Assembly (NCBI GenBank): GCA_018336015.1
Contig: JAGXQZ010000054.1
Span: forward strand, 1 to 50,437
DNA from: Algoriphagus sp.
GTDB lineage: Bacteria > Bacteroidota > Bacteroidia > Cytophagales > Cyclobacteriaceae
Direction: 5' to 3'
DNA: 50,437 bases
Shown: positions 17,949-27,511 of the stretch, one piece after another
Layout: each line of letters begins with the position of its first letter
Position numbering within the stretch: the first letter of the stretch is position 1
The notes under the pieces: generated by a model
Seen by the model: only the letters and a program-made list of their open reading frames with translations
Databases searched by the model: none
What the model was told of the DNA's origin: nothing
Position numbers and translations under genes: made by a program

Positions 17949-18437
17949 TTATTTTTTCTGAAGGACAAAGGAATAGGTTCCCGCTACTGCCTGTTGACCA
18001 TTGGTTCGGGCTCCAGGCACAGGTACACTGAAATCCAATCTCAAAGTGCTTCCTGTTTGGGTAAAGGAGATTTCTCTCCCAGCCACTGGCTTTGCCCCGG
18101 TGAGTTGGATTTTGTCGAAATTGGTACCCGCAAAACTCCAGTTTCCATTGGCATCAAAGAGGTCGTTATTGTTTTTGGTCGTGTAAGTCTTGGAAGTATT
18201 CGTGGTATTCAGGACCAATTCAAAAGCGCTATATAGGTCTGTTACTGTCCTGCCATCTCTGGAGACGGAACCACCGCCTGCTACAGCCCATGTTTGTGTT
18301 CCTGATCCTGCAAGTGCTTCAGTGGCGATTTGCTCGGGGGTTTTTTGTGGTGTAGGAGTGGGTTTGTCGGGATCACAAGAAGATGTTCCAAAAAAAATCA
18401 GCGAAAGCAAAAAGAAAGAATAGAAGCGGGATTTCAT
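17949..18437 (-). CDS. Hypothetical lipoprotein
   Basis: A 162-residue lipoprotein: hydrophobic signal, lipobox ending in C21 (TSSC), then a DPDKPTPTP linker and a beta-rich domain full of Thr, Gly and Asn. The acidic residues right after the cysteine resemble the surface-export signal described for Bacteroidota lipoproteins, so it may be exposed outside; this is inference. I recognise no enzyme motif; the fold could be lipocalin-like. It has its own promoter at 18457-18485 and is separate from the lipid A operon upstream. Confidence 0.75.
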   Translation of the reverse strand: MKSRFYSFFLLSLIFFGTSSCDPDKPTPTPQKTPEQIATEALAGSGTQTWAVAGGGSVSRDGRTVTDLYSAFELVLNTTNTSKTYTTKNNNDLFDANGNWSFAGTNFDKIQLTGAKPVAGREISFTQTGSTLRLDFSVPVPGARTNGQQAVAGTYSFVLQKK

Positions 18438-18456
18438 AGCGTCAATATTAGGAAAG

Positions 18457-18485
18457 TAAAATTAACCATATCGGTTAAAGATCAA
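18457..18485 (-). promoter_or_regulatory. Promoter of the 18437 lipoprotein gene with operator-like palindrome
   Basis: On the minus strand, TTG (18485-18483), an 18-nt spacer and TAATTTTA (18464-18457) fit the Bacteroidota promoter TTG-N17/23-TAnnTTTG with one mismatch. The spacer carries an inverted repeat TTAACC-N5-GGTTAA (18462-18478), a likely place for a repressor. The start codon lies about 20 nt downstream. Confidence 0.5.
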
Positions 18486-18495
18486 AGGGAAAAGC

Positions 18496-19116
18496 CTATT
18501 TGAAGTCCTCCATCGCTAATTTTTGTGAACAGAACTCGTACTCCCGGGGCTCGTTGGAGCAGACGATTACTAGGCGATTTTTGGTGTAGGTCTGAATGAG
18601 ACTGAGGTACCATTGAATCCCCTTTTTGTCCAGATTGGAAGTTGGTTCGTCTAGTAAAACAAGAGGTACCTCTGATAGGACTGCCAGTCCCAGTTTGACT
18701 CGTTGCTTCATGCCAGATGAAAACTGAGAAACCGGTTTGTTTTGATGAGTTTCCAAGTAGAGAATCTCTATGATTTCTTTAGGACTCAGGTTTAGATGAG
18801 GTTTCTTGAACTTAAAATGAAATTCAATCGCTTCCCTCAGGGTGAATTCTTCTGGCAATTCCATGTAGGGAGTGGCCAATGCCAAGGCGGTATACCACTC
18901 GGATTCTGCTAGTGGTTTTTCATTCAAAAAGTAGGATAGTTTTCCGGTACTTAAAGGAACAGCTCCGGAGATGCACTTCAATAAAGTGGATTTTCCGGAG
19001 CCGTTGCTTCCTGTGATTGCCAGACTGTCACCCGAATTCAGTTCTAAACTCAGGTTTTTGAAAATCCATTCGTATTGAAAGCGCTTTGAAGCTTCTTGTA
19101 CCTGGATTTTCAGCAT
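18496..19116 (-). CDS. ABC transporter ATP-binding protein
   Basis: A 206-residue stand-alone ATPase: Walker A GSNGSGKST (about 38-46), signature FSSGMKQR (about 135-142), Walker B LVLLDEPTSNLD. It is short, like CcmA-type exporters, but no membrane partner is adjacent. It starts 1 nt after lpxA and so belongs to the lipid A operon, which hints at an envelope-related substrate. The substrate cannot be named. Confidence 0.85.
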   Translation of the reverse strand: MLKIQVQEASKRFQYEWIFKNLSLELNSGDSLAITGSNGSGKSTLLKCISGAVPLSTGKLSYFLNEKPLAESEWYTALALATPYMELPEEFTLREAIEFHFKFKKPHLNLSPKEIIEILYLETHQNKPVSQFSSGMKQRVKLGLAVLSEVPLVLLDEPTSNLDKKGIQWYLSLIQTYTKNRLVIVCSNEPREYEFCSQKLAMEDFK

Positions 19117-19117
19117 A

Positions 19118-19897
19118 TCAGTTAATGTATCCTTTCATGACGCCACGCTCTGAAGATCGAATGAAATTGAGGATTTCATCTCGCTCCTTGGTCGCAGGAA
19201 GATTGATCTCTATTTCCTCCAAAGCTCGACTGTTGTTAAGACTATTGAGGAAAAGGTAACGATAGACCTCTTGAATGTGTGCGATACTTTCGCTGGAAAA
19301 CCCTCTCCTCCTTAATCCCAATGAATTGACACCTGCATAAGAAAGTGGTTCTCTTGCAGCTTTGGTAAATGGAGGGACATCTTTTCTTACCAATGAACCA
19401 CCGGAAATCATTGCGTGCATTCCGATTTTCACAAACTGATGAATAGCGCTTGATCCACCTACTATTGCCCAATCGTCGATGGAAACGTGTCCCGCGATCT
19501 GCACCGAGTTGGCAATGATCACATGACTACCTATCACACAATCGTGCGCCACATGCACATAAGCCATCAACAGGCAATGGCTGCCAACCACCGTAGTTTG
19601 TTTATCTACAGTGCCTCTGGAAATAGTCACGCACTCTCGGATAGTGGTATGATCACCAATGACCACAGTAGACTCTTCTCCCTGAAATTTCAGATCCTGC
19701 GGAATCCCTGCAATGACTGCTCCTGGGAAAACCTTACAGTTTTCACCGATTCTGGCTCCTGGGTAAATGGTTACATTGGATCCGATCCAAGTATTTTTAC
19801 CAATAACCACATCTTCATGAATCATGGTAAAAGGATCCACATGAACTCCCTCTGCGAGTTTGGCTTCAGGATGTATAGATGCTAAAGGGCTGATCAT
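19118..19897 (-). CDS. lpxA: UDP-N-acetylglucosamine acyltransferase (LpxA)
   Basis: A 259-residue left-handed beta-helix enzyme that adds a hydroxyacyl chain to UDP-GlcNAc, the first step of lipid A synthesis in the cytoplasm. Hexapeptide repeats run through residues 1-180, with the catalytic histidine in the AYVHVAHDCVIG segment and the C-terminal helical domain beginning at GVNSLGLRRRGF, typical of LpxA. The ATG overlaps the lpxC-fabZ stop by 4 nt. Confidence 0.96.
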   Translation of the reverse strand: MISPLASIHPEAKLAEGVHVDPFTMIHEDVVIGKNTWIGSNVTIYPGARIGENCKVFPGAVIAGIPQDLKFQGEESTVVIGDHTTIRECVTISRGTVDKQTTVVGSHCLLMAYVHVAHDCVIGSHVIIANSVQIAGHVSIDDWAIVGGSSAIHQFVKIGMHAMISGGSLVRKDVPPFTKAAREPLSYAGVNSLGLRRRGFSSESIAHIQEVYRYLFLNSLNNSRALEEIEINLPATKERDEILNFIRSSERGVMKGYIN

Positions 19898-21288
19898 AGT
19901 TCTTTTCGAGTGATGCTTGCGGTCATTACTGCTTCACATACTAAGGTGTTGCCTACATACGCTTCACCTCTCATTTTGGCAATACCTCTTCGGATTGGGG
20001 CGAGAAGTTCACACTTGAATACCAAGGTGTCTCCTGGGAGAACCATCTTTCTAAATTTGCAATTTTCGATTCCCAAGAAGTAGGTCCAGTAATTTTCAGG
20101 ATCTTCTACCGAGCTTAGAACCAAGATGCCTCCAGTCTGAGCCATTGCCTCCACCTGTAGTACGCCTGGCATTACTGGATTTCCCGGAAAATGTCCCATG
20201 AAAAAAGGCTCATTCATGGTTACATTTTTTACGCCTGCCACCACGGTTTCATCCAGATAAATGATCTTGTCAATCAATTGAAACGGATACCTGTGTGGGA
20301 GAATATTGCTGATTTGATTAATGTCCATTACAGGAGGAAGCTTTGGGTCGTAATGGGGAATATGTGAAGCCCCCATTTTTTCCATTGCTCTTTTCAGCTT
20401 TTTAGCGAATGCTACATTGGCGGCATGTCCAGGTCTTGCTGCCAAAATCTGTGCTTTCAAGGGTCTCCCTACCAAAGCTAAATCTCCTACCACATCCAAT
20501 AATTTATGTCTCGCCGGCTCATTTCTATACCGTAAATCCACATTGTTTAGGATGCCTTCTTTTTTTACTTCGACAGTTTGCTTGTTGAACATCTTGGCCA
20601 AATGAGCCAATTCTTCCTTTTCTACAACTCTGTCTACAACTACAATGGCATTGTTGAGATCGCCACCTTTGATCAGGTTGGAATTATATAGCATCTCCAA
20701 TTCATGGAGAAAACAGAACGTACGGCAAGAAGCGATTTCTGACTTGAACTGGCTAATGTCCGTGATAGAGGCGTGCTGACTGCCCAAAACCGGAGAATTG
20801 TAATCTACCATCACAGTCACCCGATAATTATTGGTGGGCAAGGCTACCATCTCTACTTCGCGGGCTGAGTCTTTATATTGGATGCTTTCCTGTACCTCAA
20901 AAAATCTCCGAAGTGCATTTTGCTCCTCTAAACCAGCATCCTCCAAAACTTCTATGAATTGGATGGAAGAGCCATCCATGATCGGAGGTTCAGGCCCATC
21001 CAATTGGATGAGCACATTGTCAATTTCAAGTCCTACCAGAGCCGCCAAAACGTGCTCAACGGTGTACACTCTTGCACCGTTTTGTTCCAAAGTAGTACCC
21101 CTGGAAACATCGACTACCAAGTCACAATCGGCATCTACGGTTGGTCTGCCTTCCAGATCTACCCGTTGAAATTTGATGCCATGGTTAGGAGGCGCAGGTA
21201 AAAAGGTCATATTTGATACCACTCCAGTGTGAAGTCCTACTCCTGACAGTTCCACCTGGCGCTGGATCGTGTGCTGCTTTACTTTCAT
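19894..21288 (-). CDS. lpxC/fabZ: Bifunctional LpxC-FabZ
   Basis: A 464-residue fusion. The first about 305 residues are LpxC, the zinc deacetylase of the committed lipid A step, with its metal-binding motifs VEHVLAAL and [13 protein letters not shown]. The last about 145 residues are FabZ, the 3-hydroxyacyl-ACP dehydratase, with [11 protein letters not shown] containing the catalytic histidine and VEAMAQ. Fusing the two links fatty-acid elongation to lipid A commitment and is characteristic of Bacteroidota. Length and both active sites look complete. It lies 37 nt after lpxD in the same operon. Confidence 0.97.
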   Translation of the reverse strand: MKVKQHTIQRQVELSGVGLHTGVVSNMTFLPAPPNHGIKFQRVDLEGRPTVDADCDLVVDVSRGTTLEQNGARVYTVEHVLAALVGLEIDNVLIQLDGPEPPIMDGSSIQFIEVLEDAGLEEQNALRRFFEVQESIQYKDSAREVEMVALPTNNYRVTVMVDYNSPVLGSQHASITDISQFKSEIASCRTFCFLHELEMLYNSNLIKGGDLNNAIVVVDRVVEKEELAHLAKMFNKQTVEVKKEGILNNVDLRYRNEPARHKLLDVVGDLALVGRPLKAQILAARPGHAANVAFAKKLKRAMEKMGASHIPHYDPKLPPVMDINQISNILPHRYPFQLIDKIIYLDETVVAGVKNVTMNEPFFMGHFPGNPVMPGVLQVEAMAQTGGILVLSSVEDPENYWTYFLGIENCKFRKMVLPGDTLVFKCELLAPIRRGIAKMRGEAYVGNTLVCEAVMTASITRKEL

Positions 21289-21325
21289 TGTGTTATTTTC
21301 CTAGCAAAAACTAAAGGCGGTAAAA

Positions 21326-22348
21326 TTAGCCCTTTTTTTCCAGTTGTTGGACTCGCTGTTGCAGTTGGTCCAGATTTTTAAAGACCGCATATGATTTTAG
21401 GAATTCCTTTAGGTCCATTGCAATGAAACCGAAAAGTGTTTGCCCTGAGGTTTTGATCGATTTACTGATTCCTGTATTTCCTCCTATAGTTGTATTATCG
21501 GCGACTTTGATGTGGCCGGCGATACCAGCTTTGCCTGCAATTACACAGTTTTTTCCTATTTCGGTAGATCCTGAGATTCCAGTCTGTGCTGCAATTACCG
21601 TGTTTTCTCCGATGATCACATTGTGCGCAATTTGGACTAGGTTGTCGATTTTTGCTCCCTTTTTTATAATCGTGGAGCCCATCGTGGCACAATCAATCGT
21701 GGCATTGGCACCCACACTGACATGATCCTCCAAGATTACATTGCCTATTTGAGGGATTGTCTTGTAGGTTCCGTCTGCCTGTGGAGCAAAACCAAAACCA
21801 TCCGAACCAATAACCGCACCCGGATGGACCTCGCAATAGTTTCCGATCACAGTATCTGAGCAGATTTTTGCACCAGGGTGAATAATACTTCCTTTTCCAA
21901 TTTTCACCCGATCACCAATGTAGGCCTGTCCATGGACCTTGACATCATCTTCGAGCTGGCAGTTTTTTCCAATATAAGAAAGAGCACCTCTGTACCCATT
22001 GACTCCCATGGTACTGCTTTCGTGCATGTAGCTGGGTTGCTCAACTCCGACTAGAGAAGTTTTGCTTAGCTGTGCATAGGCTTCCAATAAGGTGGTAAAT
22101 CCCAAATAAGCATCTTTAACGCGGATGAGCGTCGTTTTGAATGGTTTATTTGGAGTGAATCCTTCCGAAATGATTACTGCAGTGGAATTAGTTTCGTAGA
22201 GGTATGGTTCATACTTTTCATTGGCTAAAAAGCTGATTCCTCCGGATTTGCCTTCCTGGATTTTGTCTAAGCGATACACCAGCTGGTTGGGGTCGCCCTC
22301 TACGGTTCCTCCTAGGATGGCTGCGATTTGACCAAGTGAAAATTGCAT
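21326..22348 (-). CDS. lpxD: UDP-3-O-acylglucosamine N-acyltransferase (LpxD)
   Basis: A 340-residue enzyme that adds the second hydroxyacyl chain in lipid A synthesis. An N-terminal uridine-binding domain (about 1-100, with [11 protein letters not shown]) is followed by a hexapeptide beta-helix (about 105-305) and a C-terminal helix ending [15 protein letters not shown]. The catalytic histidine is in IAHNVIIG. It lies 17 nt after the HD-domain gene and heads the lpx genes. Confidence 0.95.
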   Translation of the reverse strand: MQFSLGQIAAILGGTVEGDPNQLVYRLDKIQEGKSGGISFLANEKYEPYLYETNSTAVIISEGFTPNKPFKTTLIRVKDAYLGFTTLLEAYAQLSKTSLVGVEQPSYMHESSTMGVNGYRGALSYIGKNCQLEDDVKVHGQAYIGDRVKIGKGSIIHPGAKICSDTVIGNYCEVHPGAVIGSDGFGFAPQADGTYKTIPQIGNVILEDHVSVGANATIDCATMGSTIIKKGAKIDNLVQIAHNVIIGENTVIAAQTGISGSTEIGKNCVIAGKAGIAGHIKVADNTTIGGNTGISKSIKTSGQTLFGFIAMDLKEFLKSYAVFKNLDQLQQRVQQLEKKG

Positions 22349-22365
22349 AGGGACTTGGGAGTTGT

Positions 22366-23598
22366 TTAATTAGGCAAAATTAGTTTTTTGGCTCTGCATA
22401 CATAATGCTTCTCCACAATCTTGCTCATTACCTTGATGTTTGGTAGGTCAGCGGCACTGGCTACGTCCACGACATCTCCGGATTTAGTCAGAATATTGAT
22501 TCGATCTTTGGCTACATAGCCGTAATTGCTGACAGTACCAGAAGAAAAGAAATAGTCAATATCTTCTTTTGGGATATTTAGTTTTTTAAGCGTCTGACTC
22601 TTTAATTGCTCCAGTTCGGACAGTGAAAAAGGGTCATTCACCAAATTGATTTTGTAAAGGTTTCGGGTCAAAAACATCTGTGAGATATTTCTCAAAACAT
22701 AGTCTTCAGATTTTTTCCAGAGTTTGATCGCTCCCCAGATATCAAAGTCGTCCAATTGAAGGAAGTTTTCTAGCAGTTGGGGCTGCCTTTTGAAATCTTC
22801 CAGGCTAAGTTGGTTTTTCATGAAAAATTCAAACTCTTCTGTCACATGAAATTCCATGCCCGATTGGGCGAGGTGTTTTGCACGCTGAATAAGGTTGATG
22901 AGCATTTTCTCGGCACTGACGGTGGTTTTGTGCAAATACACCTGCCAATACATCAGCCTGCGTGCACTGAGAAAATTTTCAATGGAATAAATTCCCTTTT
23001 CCTCGATGACCAATTGTCCATCTTTTACCGCCATCATTTTGATGATACGATCCGCGCCAATCGTCCCTTCTGATACTCCCGTGAAAAAACAATCTCTTTG
23101 CAAGTAGTCCAATCGGTCAATGTCCAATTGACTGGAAACCAGTTGATTTAAGAATTTTCTATCGTATTGGTTTTTGAAAATGGTCAAAGCCAGGTCCAAT
23201 TTTCCTCCAAATTGCTCATTGAGTAACTCGATGGTCATAAGGGATAATTCCTCGTGTGGAATGCCATTCAATAAGCTGTATTCCAAGGCATGCGAAAAAG
23301 GTCCGTGCCCAATGTCATGAAGCAATATGGCAATCAAGGCTGCCTCATATTCCTCATCTGAAATCTCCGTACCCTTGATCCTTAAATTATCTAAAGTGAT
23401 GCTCATGAGGTGCATAGCTCCCAAAGCATGGTGGAACCGGGTATGCAAAGCTCCCGGATAAACAAAATCAGTCAAACCCAACTGACGGATCCGGCGTAAT
23501 CTCTGAAAGTAAGGGTGATCAATGATGGCAAAAATCAACTCGCTAGGGATGGTAATGAAACCATACACGGGGTCGTTTAGTATTTTCTGGCTTTTCAA
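22366..23598 (-). CDS. HD-domain phosphohydrolase (dGTPase-like)
   Basis: A 410-residue metal-dependent phosphohydrolase of the HD superfamily. Metal-binding residues are visible in HTRFHHALG, in [15 protein letters not shown] (HD pair near 92-93) and in the [13 protein letters not shown] segment. The family includes dNTP triphosphohydrolase-like proteins; substrate unknown. The start is TTG at 23598: the preceding in-frame codon is a stop (TGA), and the conserved NDPVYGFI segment begins within the first residues, so no ATG fits. It is the first gene of the lpx operon and divergent from porX. Confidence 0.85.
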   Translation of the reverse strand: MKSQKILNDPVYGFITIPSELIFAIIDHPYFQRLRRIRQLGLTDFVYPGALHTRFHHALGAMHLMSITLDNLRIKGTEISDEEYEAALIAILLHDIGHGPFSHALEYSLLNGIPHEELSLMTIELLNEQFGGKLDLALTIFKNQYDRKFLNQLVSSQLDIDRLDYLQRDCFFTGVSEGTIGADRIIKMMAVKDGQLVIEEKGIYSIENFLSARRLMYWQVYLHKTTVSAEKMLINLIQRAKHLAQSGMEFHVTEEFEFFMKNQLSLEDFKRQPQLLENFLQLDDFDIWGAIKLWKKSEDYVLRNISQMFLTRNLYKINLVNDPFSLSELEQLKSQTLKKLNIPKEDIDYFFSSGTVSNYGYVAKDRINILTKSGDVVDVASAADLPNIKVMSKIVEKHYVCRAKKLILPN

Positions 23599-23609
23599 TC
23601 AGCACTCAT

Positions 23610-23639
23610 TTGAATGACTCAAAAGTAATTATAATTTTA
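23610..23639 (+). promoter_or_regulatory. porX promoter
   Basis: TTG (23610-23612), a 19-nt spacer and TAATTTTA (23632-23639) match the Bacteroidota promoter with one mismatch in the last base. Transcription would start about 10-15 nt before the porX ATG. It lies in the 59-nt gap between two divergent operons. Confidence 0.6.
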
Positions 23640-23657
23640 GAAGAAAAGGGAGCAAAC

Positions 23658-25217
23658 ATGTCTCAAAAATTCCATATTCTTTGGGCAGATGATGAAATTG
23701 ATCTGCTTAAACCACATATTCTTTTCCTTCGGGAAAAAGGATGTGAAATTACCACGGTCAATTCTGGAGTCGATGCCATCGAAGAGGTGGAGGAGAAAAA
23801 TTTCGATGTAATTTTTTTGGATGAAATGATGCCAGGGATGACCGGATTGGAAACCTTACAGCAGATCAAGCAGATCAAGCCTCAGATTCCGGTAGTCATG
23901 ATTACCAAAAGCGAAGAGGAGCATATCATGGACGATGCCATCGGTGGCAAAATCGCCGATTACCTCATCAAGCCACTCAATCCAAGTCAGATTTGGCTCT
24001 CAGTGAAAAAAATTCTTCAAAACAAACAGTTGGTTGATTCCAAAACTGCGCAAAACTATCAGCAAGAATTTATGCAGATCAGTTATGCTTTGGGAGATGC
24101 AAATGATCATCAAGCTTGGGCTGATCTGTACAAGAAGCTTACCTTTTGGGAATTGGAAATCGATTCAACAGAAAATAAAAGTATGCTTGAGGTTTTGGAA
24201 ACCCAAAAGGCAGAGGCCAATGCTTCATTTTCCAGATTTGTTAAGGAAAATTACTTGGATTGGATGAAAGACAGTAATCCAGATAAGCCTTTGATGTCAC
24301 ATCAAGTGATGAAAGAGCGGATATTTCCGGTTTTAAAATCAAAAAAGCCTGTTTTTTTCATTGTGATTGATAACCTGAGATTAGATCAGTGGGAAGAAAT
24401 CGAGTCATTAATCAGCCCCTACTTCCATGTGGAGGAAAAGTCTACGTATTACAGCATTCTTCCTACCACTACAGCTTTTGCCAGAAATGCACTTTTTTCA
24501 GGAATGATGCCTGCTGATATGGCTAGGTTGTATCCAAAATTCTGGGAAGACGAAGACTCAGAAGAAGGTAAAAACAACTTTGAAGAGGATTGGATCAGAA
24601 TCAACCTAGAGAAAAACAGGTTGCCCGTGAAGTTTTCCTACCATAAAATCATTCAGACCCAGCAAGGAAAAACCGTACTGGATCAGTTTCATACCATGCT
24701 CCAGAATGATCTTAATGTGTTGGTTTACAACTTTGTGGATATGGTTTCCCATGCTCGTACAGACATGAAAATGATTCGAGAGCTCGCTCCGGATGAATCT
24801 GCCTACCGATCATTGACCAAAAGCTGGTTTGAGCATTCTTCACTTTTTGAGCTGATGAAGAAAATCCAACATGCTGGAGGAGAAGTCATTGTCACCACCG
24901 ACCATGGGACGAAAAAAGTAAACAAGCCCTACCGAATCATAGGGGATAAGAATGTGACCACAAACTTGAGATATAAGCAAGGTAAAAATCTAAACTTTGA
25001 GCCGGGTAAAGTATTTGAAATCCGAAAGCCGGAAGAGGCAAAGTTGCCACGATTGAATGTTTCTACCTCTTATGTCTTTGCGGTAGAGGATTATTTCTTC
25101 GCCTATCCCAATAATTATAACTACTACGTGAACTACTACAAGGATACTTTCCAGCATGGAGGGATTTCATTGGAGGAAATGATTGTTCCGATCGTACATT
25201 TGCGACCTAAAGGATAA
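23658..25217 (+). CDS. porX: PorX-type response regulator with PglZ phosphatase domain
   Basis: A 519-residue two-domain regulator. Residues 1-120 are a receiver with DDE near 11-13, phosphorylatable D55 in VIFLDEMMPG and the TK...K residues. Residues about 200-510 form an alkaline-phosphatase-like PglZ domain, with the VIDNLRLDQ, TTTAFARN and TTDHGT motifs carrying metal-binding and nucleophilic residues. In Porphyromonas and Flavobacterium, PorX (with PorY and SigP) controls type IX secretion. I use the ATG at 23658, with GGGAG upstream, giving the usual length. Short gaps and overlaps to tsaE and ald suggest one transcript. Confidence 0.93.
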   Translation: MSQKFHILWADDEIDLLKPHILFLREKGCEITTVNSGVDAIEEVEEKNFDVIFLDEMMPGMTGLETLQQIKQIKPQIPVVMITKSEEEHIMDDAIGGKIADYLIKPLNPSQIWLSVKKILQNKQLVDSKTAQNYQQEFMQISYALGDANDHQAWADLYKKLTFWELEIDSTENKSMLEVLETQKAEANASFSRFVKENYLDWMKDSNPDKPLMSHQVMKERIFPVLKSKKPVFFIVIDNLRLDQWEEIESLISPYFHVEEKSTYYSILPTTTAFARNALFSGMMPADMARLYPKFWEDEDSEEGKNNFEEDWIRINLEKNRLPVKFSYHKIIQTQQGKTVLDQFHTMLQNDLNVLVYNFVDMVSHARTDMKMIRELAPDESAYRSLTKSWFEHSSLFELMKKIQHAGGEVIVTTDHGTKKVNKPYRIIGDKNVTTNLRYKQGKNLNFEPGKVFEIRKPEEAKLPRLNVSTSYVFAVEDYFFAYPNNYNYYVNYYKDTFQHGGISLEEMIVPIVHLRPKG

Positions 25218-25223
25218 ACTGTT

Positions 25224-25655
25224 TTGGAGTCATTTTCATACGAGCTGGAATCTATCGATCAAGCTGCCTACCGGATAATTCAAGAAGCAGGAGAGGATAA
25301 AATCTGGGTTTTCAAAGGCGAAATGGGTGCCGGAAAAACCACCCTGATAAAAACCCTTTCCAACTTGATGAATATACAAGACCCGGTGAGCAGTCCTACT
25401 TTTGGTATAGTCAATGAGTACCGTACAGCAATTGGTGACTTGATTTATCATTTTGACTTTTACAGGCTTGATGATCCAATGGAAGCATTGGAAATCGGGA
25501 TAGAAGAGTATTTTTATAGTGGAAAAATTTGCTGGTTGGAATGGGCTGAACGAATTGCCCAATTTTTGCCGGATAATTTTTTCCTGATTACAATTGAGAC
25601 AGAATCCAGTACCAGGAGAAAAATCACCCTTCAACATTCCCAAAATGCCTACTGA
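25224..25655 (+). CDS. tsaE: tRNA threonylcarbamoyladenosine biosynthesis ATPase TsaE
   Basis: A 143-residue P-loop protein that partners TsaB/TsaD to make t6A37 in tRNA. Walker A is GEMGAGKTT (about 32-40); the VSSPTFGIVNEY and HFDFYRL motifs and the CWLEWAER segment are all typical. The start is TTG at 25224, because the first in-frame ATG falls inside the Walker A loop. It begins 6 nt after porX and overlaps ald by 11 nt. Confidence 0.94.
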   Translation: MESFSYELESIDQAAYRIIQEAGEDKIWVFKGEMGAGKTTLIKTLSNLMNIQDPVSSPTFGIVNEYRTAIGDLIYHFDFYRLDDPMEALEIGIEEYFYSGKICWLEWAERIAQFLPDNFFLITIETESSTRRKITLQHSQNAY

Positions 25656-26856
25656 ATTAACTGGTTTAACCTCCGTAGGGTTGATTCCAAAAGAGTCGCC
25701 AGTGCTTTTAAAAAAAGGCGGTAAGTCCCTTCAAATAGGAATCCCCAAGGAAAGATCCTCTCAGGAAAAACGCATAGTGCTCACTCCTGAATCAGTAGGA
25801 TTATTGGCAAACAATGACATTGAAGTCATGGTAGAGTCCGGTGCAGGAATTCAGGCCAAATTTAAAGATCAGGATTACGCTGATGCCGGGGCAAAAATCG
25901 TCTATTCCCGAAAAGAAGTGTTGGCAGCAGATGTAGTTTTGAAAGTAGAGGCACCCAGCGAAGATGAAATAGCAGACATGTCGCCGGGAGCTTGTCTTAT
26001 CTCAGCATTGCAGCTTGAAAAACAAACTCCTGAGTTTATCAAAGCACTGAATGAGAAGAAAATTACGGCGGTTGCTTTTGAATACCTAGAGGATAAGGTG
26101 GGAGGAATGCCTGTAGTGCGAGCCATGGCTGAGATTGCAGGAAGTACGGTCATGCTGATTGCCGCGGAGTACCTGTCAAGTGTCAATGAAGGGAAAGGCT
26201 TAATTCTTGGCGGAATTACCGGTGTGCCGCCCACTCAGGTGGTAATCATCGGTGCAGGGACTGTGGCAGAATATGCTGCAAGGACCGCCTTAGGTTTGGG
26301 AGCAAGTATCAAAGTTTTTGACAATCATATTTATAAGCTTCGGCGAATCAAGCAGTTGCTAGGACAGCAGATTTACACTTCCACAATTGATAACTTCAGC
26401 CTCTCTCAGGCATTGGCTGAGGCAGATGTGGTAATTGGAGCTCTGCGAGCTGAAAAAGGAAGAAATAAAATTGTAGTCACCGAAGAGATGGTGGCTAATA
26501 TGATTCATGGCAGCATCATTATCGATGTAGGGATTGATCAAGGGGGATGTATCGAAACATCGAGAATGACCACTCATGACGAGCCTACCTACCAGGTCCA
26601 TGACATCATCCATTATTGCGTGCCCAATATCGCATCAAGAGTGGCCAGAACGGCCTCTTATTCGTTGAGCAATATCTTTACTCCGATCATATTGCAGATG
26701 AATGATCTAGGTGGAGCGGAGGAAATGATTTTTAATTACAAATGGTTCTTGCGTGGAGTTTACACTTACCGAGGTAGTTTGACCAATGCCTTTCTGGCCA
26801 AAAAGTTCGGCATCAATCATAAGGAATTGCAGCTATTATTGGCTGCCAGGTATTGA
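25645..26856 (+). CDS. ald: Alanine dehydrogenase
   Basis: A 404-residue enzyme converting L-alanine to pyruvate with NAD. The N-terminal catalytic domain has IGIPKERSSQEKR with the conserved Arg/Lys, and the nucleotide-binding domain has VVIIGAGTVAEYAAR, a GxGxxx Rossmann motif. The extra N-terminal 30 residues are common in Bacteroidota members. I use the ATG at 25645 (MPTELTG); the frame runs upstream into tsaE but is not needed. The stop at 26854-26856 abuts the stop of the convergent receiver gene at 26857. Confidence 0.9.
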   Translation: MPTELTGLTSVGLIPKESPVLLKKGGKSLQIGIPKERSSQEKRIVLTPESVGLLANNDIEVMVESGAGIQAKFKDQDYADAGAKIVYSRKEVLAADVVLKVEAPSEDEIADMSPGACLISALQLEKQTPEFIKALNEKKITAVAFEYLEDKVGGMPVVRAMAEIAGSTVMLIAAEYLSSVNEGKGLILGGITGVPPTQVVIIGAGTVAEYAARTALGLGASIKVFDNHIYKLRRIKQLLGQQIYTSTIDNFSLSQALAEADVVIGALRAEKGRNKIVVTEEMVANMIHGSIIIDVGIDQGGCIETSRMTTHDEPTYQVHDIIHYCVPNIASRVARTASYSLSNIFTPIILQMNDLGGAEEMIFNYKWFLRGVYTYRGSLTNAFLAKKFGINHKELQLLLAARY

Positions 26857-27330
26857 TTAAGAAAGGAGATTTTGTCTGAGCAAAAACTCAAGTTGCTCAT
26901 TGGCCTTTAGTAGGGCATCAGTGAGTCTTTCATTTTCTCTTCTCAAAGAATAGATCTCAAAAGCGTTTTTGATGACTGTTCTTAAATAATCTTCCTCCCA
27001 AGGCTTGGTGAGGTAATGGTAAACTTGGCCTTTGTTTATTGCATCGATTACCGCTTGGATGTCTGTATATCCAGTCAAAAGGATTCGAATAGGCTTTGGG
27101 TAGGTGGGGATGATACTTTCCAAAAATTCAACCCCAGTTCTCTCAGGCATTCTTTGGTCTGTAATGATGATGTCCACCTCTTCATTTTTCAACAGTTCAA
27201 CGCCCTCTTTGGCCGAAATGGCTAAAAAAATCTTGTAATCCCTTCGGAATGTGGCCTTAAATGCCTGAAGGTTGTTTTCCTCATCATCCACATAGAGGAT
27301 TCTGATTTTATCTTCGGATTTCGTCTCCAT
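26857..27330 (-). CDS. Stand-alone receiver (response regulator)
   Basis: A 157-residue single receiver domain (about 9-130) with VDDEENN, phosphorylatable D58 in TDQRMPE, the LTGY switch residue and the KPW lysine, then a helical C-terminal tail. No DNA-binding output domain. Its receiver is strikingly like the one at the start of the hybrid kinase at 32554 (shared ENNL, ATFRR/ATLRK, DQRMP, PIRILLTGY and VIDAINKG-VY segments), so both probably serve the same kinase. I use the ATG at 27330; an upstream in-frame TTG (27354) is possible. It is divergent from the ThiF-nitroreductase operon. Confidence 0.88.
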   Translation of the reverse strand: METKSEDKIRILYVDDEENNLQAFKATFRRDYKIFLAISAKEGVELLKNEEVDIIITDQRMPERTGVEFLESIIPTYPKPIRILLTGYTDIQAVIDAINKGQVYHYLTKPWEEDYLRTVIKNAFEIYSLRRENERLTDALLKANEQLEFLLRQNLLS

Positions 27331-27457
27331 TTTCGATCTATTATTGGCATACAAATAACTGATTTTGGTTTTAATTCACAAACAGCACAATTAAATGAGG
27401 TCAAAATCAGATTGATAATTAATTTTTTAGCCGATGTTTTTTTGAATACTGAAAAAA

Positions 27458-27486
27458 TTGACTTAATTCCGAATAATTTAACTTTA
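27458..27486 (+). promoter_or_regulatory. Promoter of the ThiF-GNAT-kinase operon
   Basis: TTG (27458-27460), an 18-nt spacer and TAACTTTA (27479-27486) match the Bacteroidota promoter with one mismatch. The leader before the ATG at 27512 would be about 20 nt. It lies in the 181-nt AT-rich gap shared with the divergent receiver gene. Confidence 0.55.
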
Positions 27487-27511
27487 CTGAGCTTGTCACC
27501 TATTAAAGCTT

